From NCBI GenBank assembly GCA_021151585.1, contig JAGKWX010000003.1:13464-77463 (forward strand): a stretch of 64,000 bases of DNA. The letters are read 5' to 3'. The notes below the pieces were generated by a model. It saw only the letters and a list, made by a program, of their open reading frames with translations. It made no database searches and had not been told where the DNA came from. Both the position numbers and the translations under genes were made by a program. This document shows positions 43,299-52,365 of this stretch, in pieces. The stretch's first letter is position 1, and each line of letters opens with the position of its first letter. This DNA is from Alphaproteobacteria bacterium (GTDB lineage: Bacteria; Pseudomonadota; Gammaproteobacteria; JAGOUN01).

Positions 43299-43808
43299 CT
43301 AGGATGCTTCAAAAATAATCGATGGTTTTTTGTTTTGATAAACCTGAAAACTTAAAGGGTAGGCGTTTTTTTCACCAACTTGATGAAATTTTTCAGAAAT
43401 TTTTTGCCATTGATGAGCGTCCACTGGTGGAAAATAGGTGTCGGCGCTATCGAAGGCGTGATGAATTTTAGTGAGAAAAATTTTATCAGCATAGCCTAGA
43501 TATTGCTGGTATATTTCTCCGCCGCCAATTACCCACAAAATATCACTGTGTTTTTGGCGTAAGGCTTCTTCCATGGAAGTTACAGTGATGCACCCAAGAA
43601 ATCGGGCGGAGCTTTGGCGTGTCAAAACAAAATTTTCTCGCTGAGGCAATGCTTTGCCTATGGATTCAAACGTTTTTCGTCCCATCAAGATAGATTGACC
43701 TTGTGTCATTTTCTTGAAGTAGTGTAAATCTAACGGCACATGACATAATAATTTTCCTTGTTTCCCCAGTGCGCCACGTTCATCCACGGCCGCGATGACA
43801 TGTATCAT
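43299..43808 (-). CDS. folA: dihydrofolate reductase
   Basis: 169 residues from the ATG at 43808, which overlaps the miaA stop (ATGA) and has GAGG eight bases upstream. It makes tetrahydrofolate. Family motifs MGRKTFESIGKALPQREN and VIGGGEIYQQYL are intact, as is the catalytic Asp in VPLDL. Residues 21-22 are Leu-Cys where E. coli and most relatives have Pro-Trp (Trp22 of the Met20 loop). The codon for residue 22 is TGT at 43743-43745. Confidence 0.93.
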   Translation of the reverse strand: MIHVIAAVDERGALGKQGKLLCHVPLDLHYFKKMTQGQSILMGRKTFESIGKALPQRENFVLTRQSSARFLGCITVTSMEEALRQKHSDILWVIGGGEIYQQYLGYADKIFLTKIHHAFDSADTYFPPVDAHQWQKISEKFHQVGEKNAYPLSFQVYQNKKPSIIFEAS

Positions 43809-44725
43809 AGGTATTGCCTCGTTATTTTTTTTACACAATGCACATCACTGGGGTCAATCCATTGCAATGCTGGCCAAGTACGCAACCATGTCATTTGGCG
43901 TTTCGCAAATTGTCGAGTAGCATTGATGGATATTTCGGTCATGTGTTCATACGTGATAGTCCCTTGTAAATATTGCCAGGCTTGTTGATAGCCAACAGAT
44001 TTTATTGAGGGTAAATCGGCATGCATATCTTGTCTTTCGTATAAAGCGCGAACTTCATCAATGAAGCCTAGTTGTAACATCTGATGAAATCTATCCGCAA
44101 TTCGCTGACGAAGTATCGGGCGATCTATGTGTAATCCAAGATTTATAAATTCATATGGCAATTTTTGTTTTTCTTGCTCGCTCCAGTACTCTGATAATGT
44201 TTTTCCAGACAGATAGAACACCTCTAATGCCCGTAATAATCGCTGTGGATCATTAGGATGAATGCGTTGTGCCGCTCTCTGGTCAATTGCTTGTAAATCA
44301 CGATGCAAAGCATCAATGCCAAGGCTATCTGCTCTTTTTTGCAATTCTGCTCGTATCTCTGTATTTGCTGGCGGCAATTCAGCAATACCGTTTTGCAATA
44401 CCTGGTGATACAACATGCTGCCGCCAACTAACACAGGCACCCGGTTTTTTGCTATACTTTTTTCAATGCATTCAATGGCGTCAAGCCGGAATTGTGCGGC
44501 CGAGTATGGTGTTGCTGGGTCGCAAATATCAATTAACGCATGTGGATAATTTTTTAAAACGCTGGCTTCCGGTTTGGCGGTTCCGATATTCATGTCGCGG
44601 TATACCATGGCAGAATCAACGCTAATCAAGTCGCAAGCACATGTATCAGCTAAGTTGATGGCAAAATCGGTTTTTCCCGAGGCTGTTGGGCCAAGGATAC
44701 AGAGAAGTTTATTTTTTTGCTGCAT
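43805..44725 (-). CDS. miaA: tRNA dimethylallyltransferase
   Basis: 306 residues. It transfers a dimethylallyl group to A37 of tRNAs reading UNN codons. P-loop GPTASGKTDFAINLA, the DSAMVYRDMNIGTAKP segment, GGSMLYHQVL and the C-terminal ATRQFAKRQMTWLR are diagnostic. It lies downstream of a receiver-domain gene, which it overlaps by 17 bases, and mutL. The hfq gene that follows miaA in many gammaproteobacteria is replaced by folA. Confidence 0.96.
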   Translation of the reverse strand: MQQKNKLLCILGPTASGKTDFAINLADTCACDLISVDSAMVYRDMNIGTAKPEASVLKNYPHALIDICDPATPYSAAQFRLDAIECIEKSIAKNRVPVLVGGSMLYHQVLQNGIAELPPANTEIRAELQKRADSLGIDALHRDLQAIDQRAAQRIHPNDPQRLLRALEVFYLSGKTLSEYWSEQEKQKLPYEFINLGLHIDRPILRQRIADRFHQMLQLGFIDEVRALYERQDMHADLPSIKSVGYQQAWQYLQGTITYEHMTEISINATRQFAKRQMTWLRTWPALQWIDPSDVHCVKKITRQYL

Positions 44726-45101
44726 ATTTTTCTAAAAGATTTCGTGCTACATCTTCTGTTAAAGGCTTGGCTATAAAATCTGACATGCCCGCTTTAACAC
44801 AGTCCTCTTGCAAGCTCGCATAAGGATGCGCCGTTAATGCTACGATGGGAGGGGTTTTCTTATTTTGTTGTTCATAATTTTTTGATATGTATTCTGTGAC
44901 GGTGAGCGCATCGACATCAGGTAATCCTAAGTCCATAAAAATAAGATCATAATCTGGTGCAGCATTAGTTTTGATTATCGCTTCTTTTCCCGTGTTCGCC
45001 ATGTCAACATGGCAACCCAAGCTTTCTAAAACCGTCGCTTCTGCGATTTGTGCAATTACTGCATCTTCAACAACTAGAATGCGCATTAAACTAATAGGCA
45101 T
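44709..45101 (-). CDS. stand-alone response-regulator receiver domain
   Basis: 130 residues, only a CheY-like receiver. The acidic pair is VED (residues 11-13), the phosphoacceptor is Asp57 in FMDLGLPD, Thr is in ALTAHPYA and Lys in IAKPL. There is no DNA-binding output domain. The sequence type (ILVVEDAVIAQ, PPIVALTAH, GMSDFIAKPL) is that of receivers usually fused to hybrid sensor kinases, so it may be a detached phosphorelay partner. AAGGAGA lies seven bases before the ATG. It sits between mutL (12 bases) and miaA. An orphan PAS kinase is encoded at 52366. Confidence 0.88.
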   Translation of the reverse strand: MPISLMRILVVEDAVIAQIAEATVLESLGCHVDMANTGKEAIIKTNAAPDYDLIFMDLGLPDVDALTVTEYISKNYEQQNKKTPPIVALTAHPYASLQEDCVKAGMSDFIAKPLTEDVARNLLEKYAAKK

Positions 45102-45113
45102 GGTGGCATCTCC

Positions 45114-46961
45114 TTATCTACCTCTTAAAAAGAATTTATCTAATTCTTCTAACGATAACTGAATCCATGTTGGTCGTCCATGGTTGCATTGTCCGCTACG
45201 TGGAACATGTTCCACTGAGCGCAAAATAGCATTCATTTCTTGCAGTGTTAAGCGATGATTCGCTTTAATGGCTGCCTTACAAGCCATATTACCGAGAATA
45301 TGATTGATTGTCTCTTCTAGCCGTTTACTTTCGCCTAAAACGCGCAAATCAGCGATCATATCTTGCACGATTTGCGCAACATCTGCCTTTTTCAATATTT
45401 CGGGTACTTGCTTTATGGCTAGCGTTGCTGGTCCGAAACGTTCAACGATTAAGCCCAACGAGTTAAAAATATCACTATGCTCTTCCGTTAACGAAGCATC
45501 ATCTTCTCTGACGTGCAATGTTACAGGGACTAACAAAGGTTGCGCTATTAGCTGCCCAGCCTGTAAAGAGACTTTCATTTCTTCATATAAAATTCGCTCG
45601 TGAGCAGCATGCATATCAACTAGAATCAATCCTGCTTCATTTTCAGCCAAGATATAAATACCTTTGAGTTGTGCTATGGCGTAGCCTAATGTTGGTATTG
45701 CTGTTGGAGCAGATGTGGTGGCTGATGGATGTTCTAATGGTGATGCAAGTGTAGGTGCTGTTGGCGTTTGCCCTGTTTGGTACAGCATTTGATACTGTTC
45801 TATGTTTTGTTCAGCGATCAACGGTGATGCGGCTGGTGCGCTACCAAACATTTCTTTCTTGGGCGTCCACCCCCTTGAGGGGCCTTTGTTCGGCGTCAGC
45901 AAGTTTGGTGTTATATCTCGTTCGTTGCCATGTGTGTGCTCGATACTGTTTAGCATCATTTCCGGGCTAATCTCTGCAATGGCTCGATGCAAACTTCTAA
46001 AAATAAAATCGTGTACCATGCGACTTTCGCGAAATCGCAGTTCATGTTTTGTTGGATGTGCATTTACATCGACGAGTTGCGGGTCGATTTCTAAAAACAA
46101 AACATAAGCTGGATGACGTTGATTATATAAAACATCTTCATAGGCTTGACGAATGGCGTGTGTAACTACTTTGTCTTTAATGCTGCGAGCATTAACATAA
46201 AAAAATTGAAGATCGGCTTGACTGCGTGAAAAGGTGGGTTGGGCTATCCAGCCAAAAATTTTTAACCCTGCATGTTCTACTTCAAGAAAAACAGCGTGTT
46301 TTAAAAAATCTTGACCACATACAGTTGCAACGCGTTTTTCTTGCTCTAACATCGAGAGCGCCGGCAGTAAAGAGAACATCGTTTTATTGTTGTGCAGTAG
46401 ACGAAAGCCAACATTAAAGTGGCTTAATGCGATTCTTTTTACTAAGTTTTCAATATGCGAAAACTCAACACGTTCGTTTTTTAAAAATTTTTTCCTTGCT
46501 GGGGTGTTAAAAAACAAATCACGAATAATAACAGATGTTCCAACATCGTGTGATACAGGTTCTTGTTCTATATTTTTCATGCCATCGGAGAAAAGTCGCC
46601 AACCTGAATTAGCTTCTTTAGTGCGTGAATGTAATTCCATGCGTGATACCGAGCTCATACTTGCTAAGGCTTCGCCACGAAAGCCTAGAGTTTTAATGCC
46701 ATCTAAATCCGCGCTGGAAATAATTTTGCTTGTAGCATGCCTATCTAAAGCTAAAGTTAAGTCATCACGATGAATGCCGCAACCATTATCGCGTACGCAA
46801 ATGAGTTTTTCTCCGCCGTGCTCGATGTCAATAATAATTTCCGTTGCGCCGGCATCAATGCTGTTTTCAATCAATTCTTTTACGACAGATGCGGGTCGCT
46901 CAATCACCTCTCCTGCGGCAATTTGGTTGGCTAGTTGCGTAGAGAGTTTATGAATTCTCAT
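45114..46961 (-). CDS. mutL: DNA mismatch repair protein MutL, endonuclease type
   Basis: 615 residues. The GHKL ATPase motifs are ELIENSIDAGAT, RDNGCGI and GFRGEALASM. The C-terminal domain carries DMHAAHERILYE, which fits the DQHA(X)2E(X)4E nicking-site motif, plus ACKAAIKA and CNHGRPTWI. E. coli MutL lacks this site because MutH cuts instead, so this protein is predicted to nick DNA itself. It is four-base coupled to the amidase gene upstream. Confidence 0.96.
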   Translation of the reverse strand: MRIHKLSTQLANQIAAGEVIERPASVVKELIENSIDAGATEIIIDIEHGGEKLICVRDNGCGIHRDDLTLALDRHATSKIISSADLDGIKTLGFRGEALASMSSVSRMELHSRTKEANSGWRLFSDGMKNIEQEPVSHDVGTSVIIRDLFFNTPARKKFLKNERVEFSHIENLVKRIALSHFNVGFRLLHNNKTMFSLLPALSMLEQEKRVATVCGQDFLKHAVFLEVEHAGLKIFGWIAQPTFSRSQADLQFFYVNARSIKDKVVTHAIRQAYEDVLYNQRHPAYVLFLEIDPQLVDVNAHPTKHELRFRESRMVHDFIFRSLHRAIAEISPEMMLNSIEHTHGNERDITPNLLTPNKGPSRGWTPKKEMFGSAPAASPLIAEQNIEQYQMLYQTGQTPTAPTLASPLEHPSATTSAPTAIPTLGYAIAQLKGIYILAENEAGLILVDMHAAHERILYEEMKVSLQAGQLIAQPLLVPVTLHVREDDASLTEEHSDIFNSLGLIVERFGPATLAIKQVPEILKKADVAQIVQDMIADLRVLGESKRLEETINHILGNMACKAAIKANHRLTLQEMNAILRSVEHVPRSGQCNHGRPTWIQLSLEELDKFFLRGR

Positions 46962-48172
46962 GATTTTCCTTTGTTATTGCGCAGAGGTTGTGAGTATTCT
47001 TGTGCATATTCCATAATGCCACGATAAATGGCTAAAGCAATTTTCTTTTGATAACTACTTTGTGCTAACTCTTGTTCTTCATACGCATTAGAAAGAAATC
47101 CTGTTTCAACTAATATCGATGGAATGTCGGGTGATTTCAAAACAACAAAGCCCGCTTGTTCTACAATAGTGTGATGTACTTTCGTAACATTATCGAGGTT
47201 AACTAAAACATATTTTCCTAGTATAAGACTCCGATTAATGGTTTCATTTTGAGATATATCCATCAATATCGATTGTAGATCTTTATCATTGCTGTTTGAT
47301 TCACCAACTTCGAGAAAATCATCTACATTTTCATTATGGGCTACCCATCGTGCGGCTTCACTCGTTGCGCCGCGTTGTGATAGAGCAAATACTGTTGCCC
47401 CGCGGGCCGTTTGGTTTTTAAACATATCTGCATGAATAGCGACAAAAAGATCGGCAGATTGTTTGCGTGCAAAATTGATGCGTCCTCGCAATGATATGAA
47501 TTGGTCATCATTGCGTGTTAAATAGGCGCACATGCCTGGGCTATGATTAATTAGGTCGGCCAGATATTTGGAAATAGCTAAAGTGACATTTTTTTCTTTA
47601 GTGCCGTGCGCGCTAATCGCGCCAGGGTCGTGACCGCCATGACCTGGATCGATAACAATTTTGATACAGCGTGTGTTGGCGCTATGTGCATCCGCTGTTT
47701 TCACCGTCGTTGGCAATGATTTTATTGGTGTGGTTGCGGTTTTATTTTTAGATGTATTATTTGCTTGCGTTGTCGATGCCGGTTGTACATCGAGATGGAG
47801 GCGCCAGTTAGCATTGTCAGAAGAGGGAGGTAATAAAGTCACTGTATGCTTGATGTCTTCTGTAAATTCGATTGCTATACGCTGCGATTCTTGTGATCGC
47901 GGTGCAATTCGAATTTGCTTTATCCAAGGTGTTGTTGATAAGTCAGGCAATGTTGCGTGAATAGGTTGTGTATCGTTGAGATCGATGACTAAACGTTGGG
48001 GATTAGACAAGGTGAAAGAATGATAATGCACTGATTGTGATAAATTAATATCAATAATTACGTTGTTTTTTGTTGTCACGGAAAAGCTATTAACGACGGT
48101 AGCTGCTGTGACCATCAGTGGTGATGCGCAACACAGTATCAGCGAAATAAAAAACTTAAACATAGATTTCAT
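46958..48172 (-). CDS. amiC: N-acetylmuramoyl-L-alanine amidase with AMIN domain
   Basis: 404 residues from the ATG at 48172 (GGAG seven bases upstream), opening a signal peptide (KFFISLILCCASPLMVTAA). An AMIN septal-targeting domain (about 25-115) is joined by a Thr/Lys-rich linker to an Amidase_3 zinc domain: VIDPGHGGHDPGA (His ligand and nearby Glu), FVAIHADMF and VETGFLSNAYEE. It cleaves septal peptidoglycan during division. There is no LysM domain, which argues for AmiC or AmiA rather than AmiB; the symbol is by architecture. Confidence 0.9.
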   Translation of the reverse strand: MKSMFKFFISLILCCASPLMVTAATVVNSFSVTTKNNVIIDINLSQSVHYHSFTLSNPQRLVIDLNDTQPIHATLPDLSTTPWIKQIRIAPRSQESQRIAIEFTEDIKHTVTLLPPSSDNANWRLHLDVQPASTTQANNTSKNKTATTPIKSLPTTVKTADAHSANTRCIKIVIDPGHGGHDPGAISAHGTKEKNVTLAISKYLADLINHSPGMCAYLTRNDDQFISLRGRINFARKQSADLFVAIHADMFKNQTARGATVFALSQRGATSEAARWVAHNENVDDFLEVGESNSNDKDLQSILMDISQNETINRSLILGKYVLVNLDNVTKVHHTIVEQAGFVVLKSPDIPSILVETGFLSNAYEEQELAQSSYQKKIALAIYRGIMEYAQEYSQPLRNNKGKS

Positions 48173-48659
48173 GCACAGACTCCAATAAGGGTAGCGCACG
48201 CTGACTCAGTGCGGTTATTTCTAATGTGCGCCCCTGCGCTAAAAAAGTATAATGTAATAAGATGTCAGGTTTAGGTAATACCGAGCTACCCTTTGTCGGC
48301 CATTCAACAAAAAATATTGTGTCATTGATGAGGTAATCTTCTAAGCCTAAAAAGTACAACTCTTCTGGGTCGGCTAATCGATATAAATCTAGATGAAAAA
48401 TTTGTTGTTGTTTAATTGTATATGATTCAATAATGGTATAAGTTGGGCTTTTGATTTTACCCTTTTCTCCTAAAGCTTCTAGTACTGCGCGCACAAAGGT
48501 CGTTTTGCCGCTGCCTAAGTCGCCGCTGAGAAAAATAATCCAAGGTGTTTTATTAAAAAGTTGTGTTTGTTTCTCCAGTAGCTCTGCAAAGCGCTTTGCA
48601 AGCAAAGTTACTTGTGAGACATTAGCTAAATTAATTTTCGCTCTGACTGGATTTTGCAT
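48156..48659 (-). CDS. tsaE: tRNA threonylcarbamoyladenosine biosynthesis ATPase TsaE
   Basis: 167 residues. The P-loop GDLGSGKTTFVRAVL, SPTYTIIESY, HLDLYRL and the FFVEWP segment are diagnostic. It works with TsaB, TsaC and TsaD to make t6A37 on tRNA. It overlaps the amidase gene by 17 bases and heads the run tsaE-amiC-mutL-receiver-miaA-folA. Confidence 0.95.
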   Translation of the reverse strand: MQNPVRAKINLANVSQVTLLAKRFAELLEKQTQLFNKTPWIIFLSGDLGSGKTTFVRAVLEALGEKGKIKSPTYTIIESYTIKQQQIFHLDLYRLADPEELYFLGLEDYLINDTIFFVEWPTKGSSVLPKPDILLHYTFLAQGRTLEITALSQRALPLLESVHEIYV

Positions 48660-48708
48660 AAGGATTATAACATATTGAATATTCAGGTTTTTCTAGATTG
48701 CAGTTTAA

Positions 48709-49809
48709 TCATAAATGTGGAGATTGGCAATCCTTGATCATTAGGGCGATGAGTAATACAGTTGCCAGAAAAAAACCGAATATCAACCAGTTGCCAAGCC
48801 ATATTAGAACAATTACGCTGATCAGTATTAAGGTTTGGGTTGTTTTAATTTGCAGAGAGGTTTGTGTTGGGAGCAGCGCCAGCAAGGGAATAAAAAGGCT
48901 GGCCAAATGATGCGTTTCGCTCATTGGGCTAATGAGTAATGGCAGTATCATGTAGAGAGAGAAAAGGGAGGTTTGATTGTTAGAGCGTTGTTGCAAAAAA
49001 TACATGCCGACTAACGCGATGCTGGGCCACAGCGCTAGTAGTCGATGAGGGCTAGTTAGCGTAAATAATGTATTTGCCACACTGGATAGTGATAACAGTA
49101 TGTGATGTTGATTGTGTGAGGCAGCGTTTGCTTGGATTGACAGGATATAGTATTGATAAAACGCCAGTAACTTTTCTGGCCCAACTATTAATCCTGGTAG
49201 AATCAATATGAAAAGTAGACTAAAAAACAGCGTGGCCAGGCATGCTTTGTATGCTTTATTAAACAGCAAATAAAACAGAAAAATTCCCGGTGTTAACTTT
49301 GTCGCAATCGCCAAGGCTAAGTATAAGCTGCTGATTATTATATGTTTTTCTTGATATTTTTTGAAAAACATCACGCATAGCGCAATAACTAAAAAGTTAA
49401 TTTGACCATTTAAAAGATTGTTTCGTGTCACGTTAAGTAATAAGATCAAGACGAGGGCGGATAAATACAATTTTTGCCCAAAATTTTTCTCGGGATAGAT
49501 GTATTGCTGCATAGTAAATAAGGCATAAAATACAGCACTTAAATTTAAAAAAAACCATATCGTATTCGCTAGCCAATACGGCATCCATGCAAGTGCGCCT
49601 AGATAAGCGCATGGAAATAGTGGATAAATATAAGGAAAGTGTGTTTGGATGCTGTAAGGATTTTCGGCATGAAAAAAAGCCTTGGAGGCCATCAAATATG
49701 CGGTAAAATCATAACCCTCGGCACGGTAGGCTTTGCCAAACATTTGAATAAAGGTAGATAAGACAATAACGCCGAGTAGAAATAAAAATATTTTTTGGTA
49801 TTTAGGCAT
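48709..49809 (-). CDS. GT87-type membrane glycosyltransferase (DUF2029)
   Basis: 366 residues with about nine or ten membrane helices. The N-terminal region with YDFTAYLMASKAFFHAENPY and the later GQINFLVIALCVMFFKK and ATKLTPGIFLFYLL are the GT87/DUF2029 (PimE-like alpha-mannosyltransferase) pattern, with the catalytic Asp expected in the first loop. It would transfer a sugar from a polyprenyl-phosphate donor to an envelope lipid. No neighbouring glycan genes show the acceptor. It is divergent from queG. Confidence 0.8.
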   Translation of the reverse strand: MPKYQKIFLFLLGVIVLSTFIQMFGKAYRAEGYDFTAYLMASKAFFHAENPYSIQTHFPYIYPLFPCAYLGALAWMPYWLANTIWFFLNLSAVFYALFTMQQYIYPEKNFGQKLYLSALVLILLLNVTRNNLLNGQINFLVIALCVMFFKKYQEKHIIISSLYLALAIATKLTPGIFLFYLLFNKAYKACLATLFFSLLFILILPGLIVGPEKLLAFYQYYILSIQANAASHNQHHILLSLSSVANTLFTLTSPHRLLALWPSIALVGMYFLQQRSNNQTSLFSLYMILPLLISPMSETHHLASLFIPLLALLPTQTSLQIKTTQTLILISVIVLIWLGNWLIFGFFLATVLLIALMIKDCQSPHL

Positions 49810-49842
49810 TATTTTGTATCGACTGGCATTTTAAAGAATTAT

Positions 49843-50916
49843 ATGACACTTGCAGAAAAAATTAAATTACTTGGCTTAGAGCTCGGCTTTCAACAAGTCG
49901 GAATTACAGACACGGATCTTACTGCCTTTGATAATCACTTATTAGAGTACCTTGAAAAGGGCTATCATGGTGATATGGAATATATGCACAAACATGGCTT
50001 ATTGCGTCTGCGACCAGAATTACTCGCCCCGGGCACCAAAAGCATTATTGTTGTCCGCATGAATTATTTGCCGCCGAATGATAACATGCGAGCTACACTC
50101 AAAGATAAATCAAAAGGTTATATAGCGCGTTATGCTTTAGGTCGTGATTATCATAATTTGCTGCGTAAACGATTAAAAAATTTCGCTAAAGCAATTGCTG
50201 ACTTGGCTGGAGAGCATGGGTATAAAGTTTGTGTCGACAGTGTTCCGATTATGGAAAAGGCGCTTGCGCAAAAAGCCGGCTTGGGTTGGACTGGTAAAAA
50301 CACCTTGATCTTAAACAAAGAAAATGGCTCATATTTTTTTCTCGGCGCCTTATTAACTAATCTTGAGTTGCCACGTGACATGCCGTTGCCAGATGAGCAC
50401 TGTGGAAAATGCAAGGCGTGTATTAAGATTTGTCCTACTGATGCGATCGTTGCCCCTTATCAGCTCGATGCGCGGCGTTGCATTTCTTATTTAACTATTG
50501 AATATAAGGGGAGTATTCCTCTCGAGTTCCGCCCTTTGATTGGCAATCGCATTTTCGGGTGTGATGACTGCCAAATCATTTGCCCATGGAATCGTTACGC
50601 TAAAATAACTGATGAGCAGGATTTTCATCCGCGGCACCAATTAGATAATCGTCAATTAATTGATTTATTTTTACTACCTGAATCCGAGTATCTTCGTATT
50701 ACCGAGGGTTCGCCTATCAAGCGCACCGGCTATGAATGTTGGTTGCGCAACATTGCAATAGCCTTAGGCAATGCGCCGCAAGATGAAAGTATTTTGCATG
50801 CATTAGCGCAGCGTCAAGACCATGAATCAGAGCTAGTGCGAGAGCACGTTGCCTGGGCTATTGATCAGCAAAAAAATGCCTCTTATAGAATTCCAGTTCG
50901 CCGATCGATTCTTTAA
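49843..50916 (+). CDS. queG: epoxyqueuosine reductase
   Basis: 357 residues from the ATG at 49843. This is the last step of queuosine synthesis on tRNA, using cobalamin and two 4Fe-4S clusters. Visible are VDSVPIMEKALAQKAGLGW, HCGKCKACIKICPTDA and CDDCQIICPWNRY (the two cluster motifs), then C-terminal HEAT-like helices. The frame is open 48 bases further upstream without the family N terminus. Its 3' end overlaps the convergent orn gene by 59 bases. Confidence 0.95.
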   Translation: MTLAEKIKLLGLELGFQQVGITDTDLTAFDNHLLEYLEKGYHGDMEYMHKHGLLRLRPELLAPGTKSIIVVRMNYLPPNDNMRATLKDKSKGYIARYALGRDYHNLLRKRLKNFAKAIADLAGEHGYKVCVDSVPIMEKALAQKAGLGWTGKNTLILNKENGSYFFLGALLTNLELPRDMPLPDEHCGKCKACIKICPTDAIVAPYQLDARRCISYLTIEYKGSIPLEFRPLIGNRIFGCDDCQIICPWNRYAKITDEQDFHPRHQLDNRQLIDLFLLPESEYLRITEGSPIKRTGYECWLRNIAIALGNAPQDESILHALAQRQDHESELVREHVAWAIDQQKNASYRIPVRRSIL

Positions 50917-51409
50917 TGTCATCTAATGCGCGATGCGTGGATTTTTTTTTAAATATCAATTCCGGTCGCCAACGGCGAGCCAGTTCCTTGACACTGCTGA
51001 CATCTAGGTTGCGATAATGGCAGAATTTTTCCAAAGTCGGCATATAGCGCGCAAGAAAAATTCTATCTTGGTAAATGCTGTTGCCGCATAAAGGCGATTC
51101 GCCTGGTTGTAGGTAATTTGATAAAAAATTAAGTGTTGCTTGTTCGGCCTGGTTCTCGTTGATACGGCTTTCGCGCACACGCTGAGTTAAGCCGGATTCG
51201 CCATGATGTTTTGTATTCCATTCATCCATGCCGTTCAGCAAGGCTTCTGATTGATGTATTGCAAAAACAGGACCTTCGGCAATAATCTTTAACTGGTTGT
51301 CGGTGACTAGTGTCGCCATTTCGATAATACGGTCATATTGCGGATTGAGGCCAGTCATTTCTAGGTCAATCCAGATGAGATAATTAGAAAGTTGTTGTGA
51401 GCTTGCCAA
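50858..51409 (-). CDS. orn: oligoribonuclease
   Basis: 183 residues. A DEDDh 3'-5' exonuclease that degrades RNA dinucleotides and pGpG. WIDLEMTGLNP, YDRIIEMATLVTD, GNSIYQDR and HRALDDIKESI hold the acidic residues and the catalytic His. The start is a TTG at 51409 with AAGGAA six or seven bases upstream; no ATG lies between it and the conserved core. Confidence 0.96.
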   Translation of the reverse strand: MASSQQLSNYLIWIDLEMTGLNPQYDRIIEMATLVTDNQLKIIAEGPVFAIHQSEALLNGMDEWNTKHHGESGLTQRVRESRINENQAEQATLNFLSNYLQPGESPLCGNSIYQDRIFLARYMPTLEKFCHYRNLDVSSVKELARRWRPELIFKKKSTHRALDDIKESIGELEFYKRHFFADQ

Positions 51410-51474
51410 GATCTTTCCTTAAAGTTAAAAACTGGTATATTCTACCTACTTTTACAAGATAAGAAACCGTTGCC

Positions 51475-52071
51475 ATGTCTAACACTATCTTTGCCTTTTT
51501 CATGATTTTAATCGCCTATTTGCTTGGTTCGATTTCTAGCGCTATTGTTGTTTCTAAATGCATGAACTTGCCTGATCCGCGGTCATCAGGCTCAGGAAAT
51601 CCTGGAGCGACCAATGTCTTGCGCGTTGGCGGCAGGCGTGCGGGTGCCATCACCCTGGTGGGTGATTTGTTGAAGGGCTTGATTCCTGTCGTTGTCGCCC
51701 GTTTGTTCGGATTTTCAGAAGGTGTTATTGCCTTAACAGCCATTGCCGCTTTTCTTGGTCATTTATACCCTCTTTATTTTGGGTTTAAAGGCGGTAAAGG
51801 GGTTGCCACTGGATTGGGGGTGTTATTAGCCCTAACCCCTGTGATAGCTTTGTTTATCTTGCTTACCTGGATACTCTTTTATGCCTTATTTCGTTATTCT
51901 TCCTTAGCAGCTTTAACTGCCGTTGTTTTGGGTGTTGTTTATGCTTGTGGCGAAGTCTCGGACGATTATTTCAGCGTTTGTATCGTTTTGGCTGTGCTGA
52001 TTTTATGGCGGCATCGAGGCAATATCATTCGCTTGGTTCAAGGAACTGAGACCAAGGTTAGGCAGCGCTGA
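51475..52071 (+). CDS. plsY: acyl-phosphate glycerol-3-phosphate acyltransferase
   Basis: 198 residues with five membrane helices. It acylates glycerol-3-phosphate at position 1 to start phospholipid synthesis. The three cytoplasmic motifs are SGSGNPGATNVLRVGG, GHLYPLYFGFKGGKGVAT and WRHRGNIIRL. It is divergent from orn. Confidence 0.95.
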   Translation: MSNTIFAFFMILIAYLLGSISSAIVVSKCMNLPDPRSSGSGNPGATNVLRVGGRRAGAITLVGDLLKGLIPVVVARLFGFSEGVIALTAIAAFLGHLYPLYFGFKGGKGVATGLGVLLALTPVIALFILLTWILFYALFRYSSLAALTAVVLGVVYACGEVSDDYFSVCIVLAVLILWRHRGNIIRLVQGTETKVRQR

Positions 52072-52365
52072 TGGTTGTATCAAGAAAATTGTTTAGATTC
52101 TGTGTTTTAAGCGAGTTTTCTGTATTCCTATCATTAAAAAGTAGCTCACATACGGTCTGATGACAGCAGGCTGAATGGTATTTCTCTATTGTGATTTTTG
52201 CACGATTTTCATGAGCTTCGTAAAAGTTGATAATTTGCTATATATAGGCGATTTTATTATTTAAAATAGAATTTTCGTTTAAATTACATTAAAATATGAC
52301 ACATCCTTGGCGATATACAGTTTATGTTAAAAATGGAGATTATGACCCACATATGAAGGATCGCG
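52072..52365. other. intergenic region upstream of the sensor kinase
   Basis: 294 A+T-rich bases. Short reading frames at 52297 and 52324 run into the kinase start but lack ribosome sites. No convincing promoter pair or hairpin was seen. Confidence 0.4.

Noticed and set aside
45200..45215. Perfect palindrome GTGGAACATGTTCCAC, resembling parS half-sites in swapped order
   Set aside because: parS has the order TGTTTCAC-GTGAAACA. This palindrome falls on the conserved MutL codons for VEHVP and is explained by coding.
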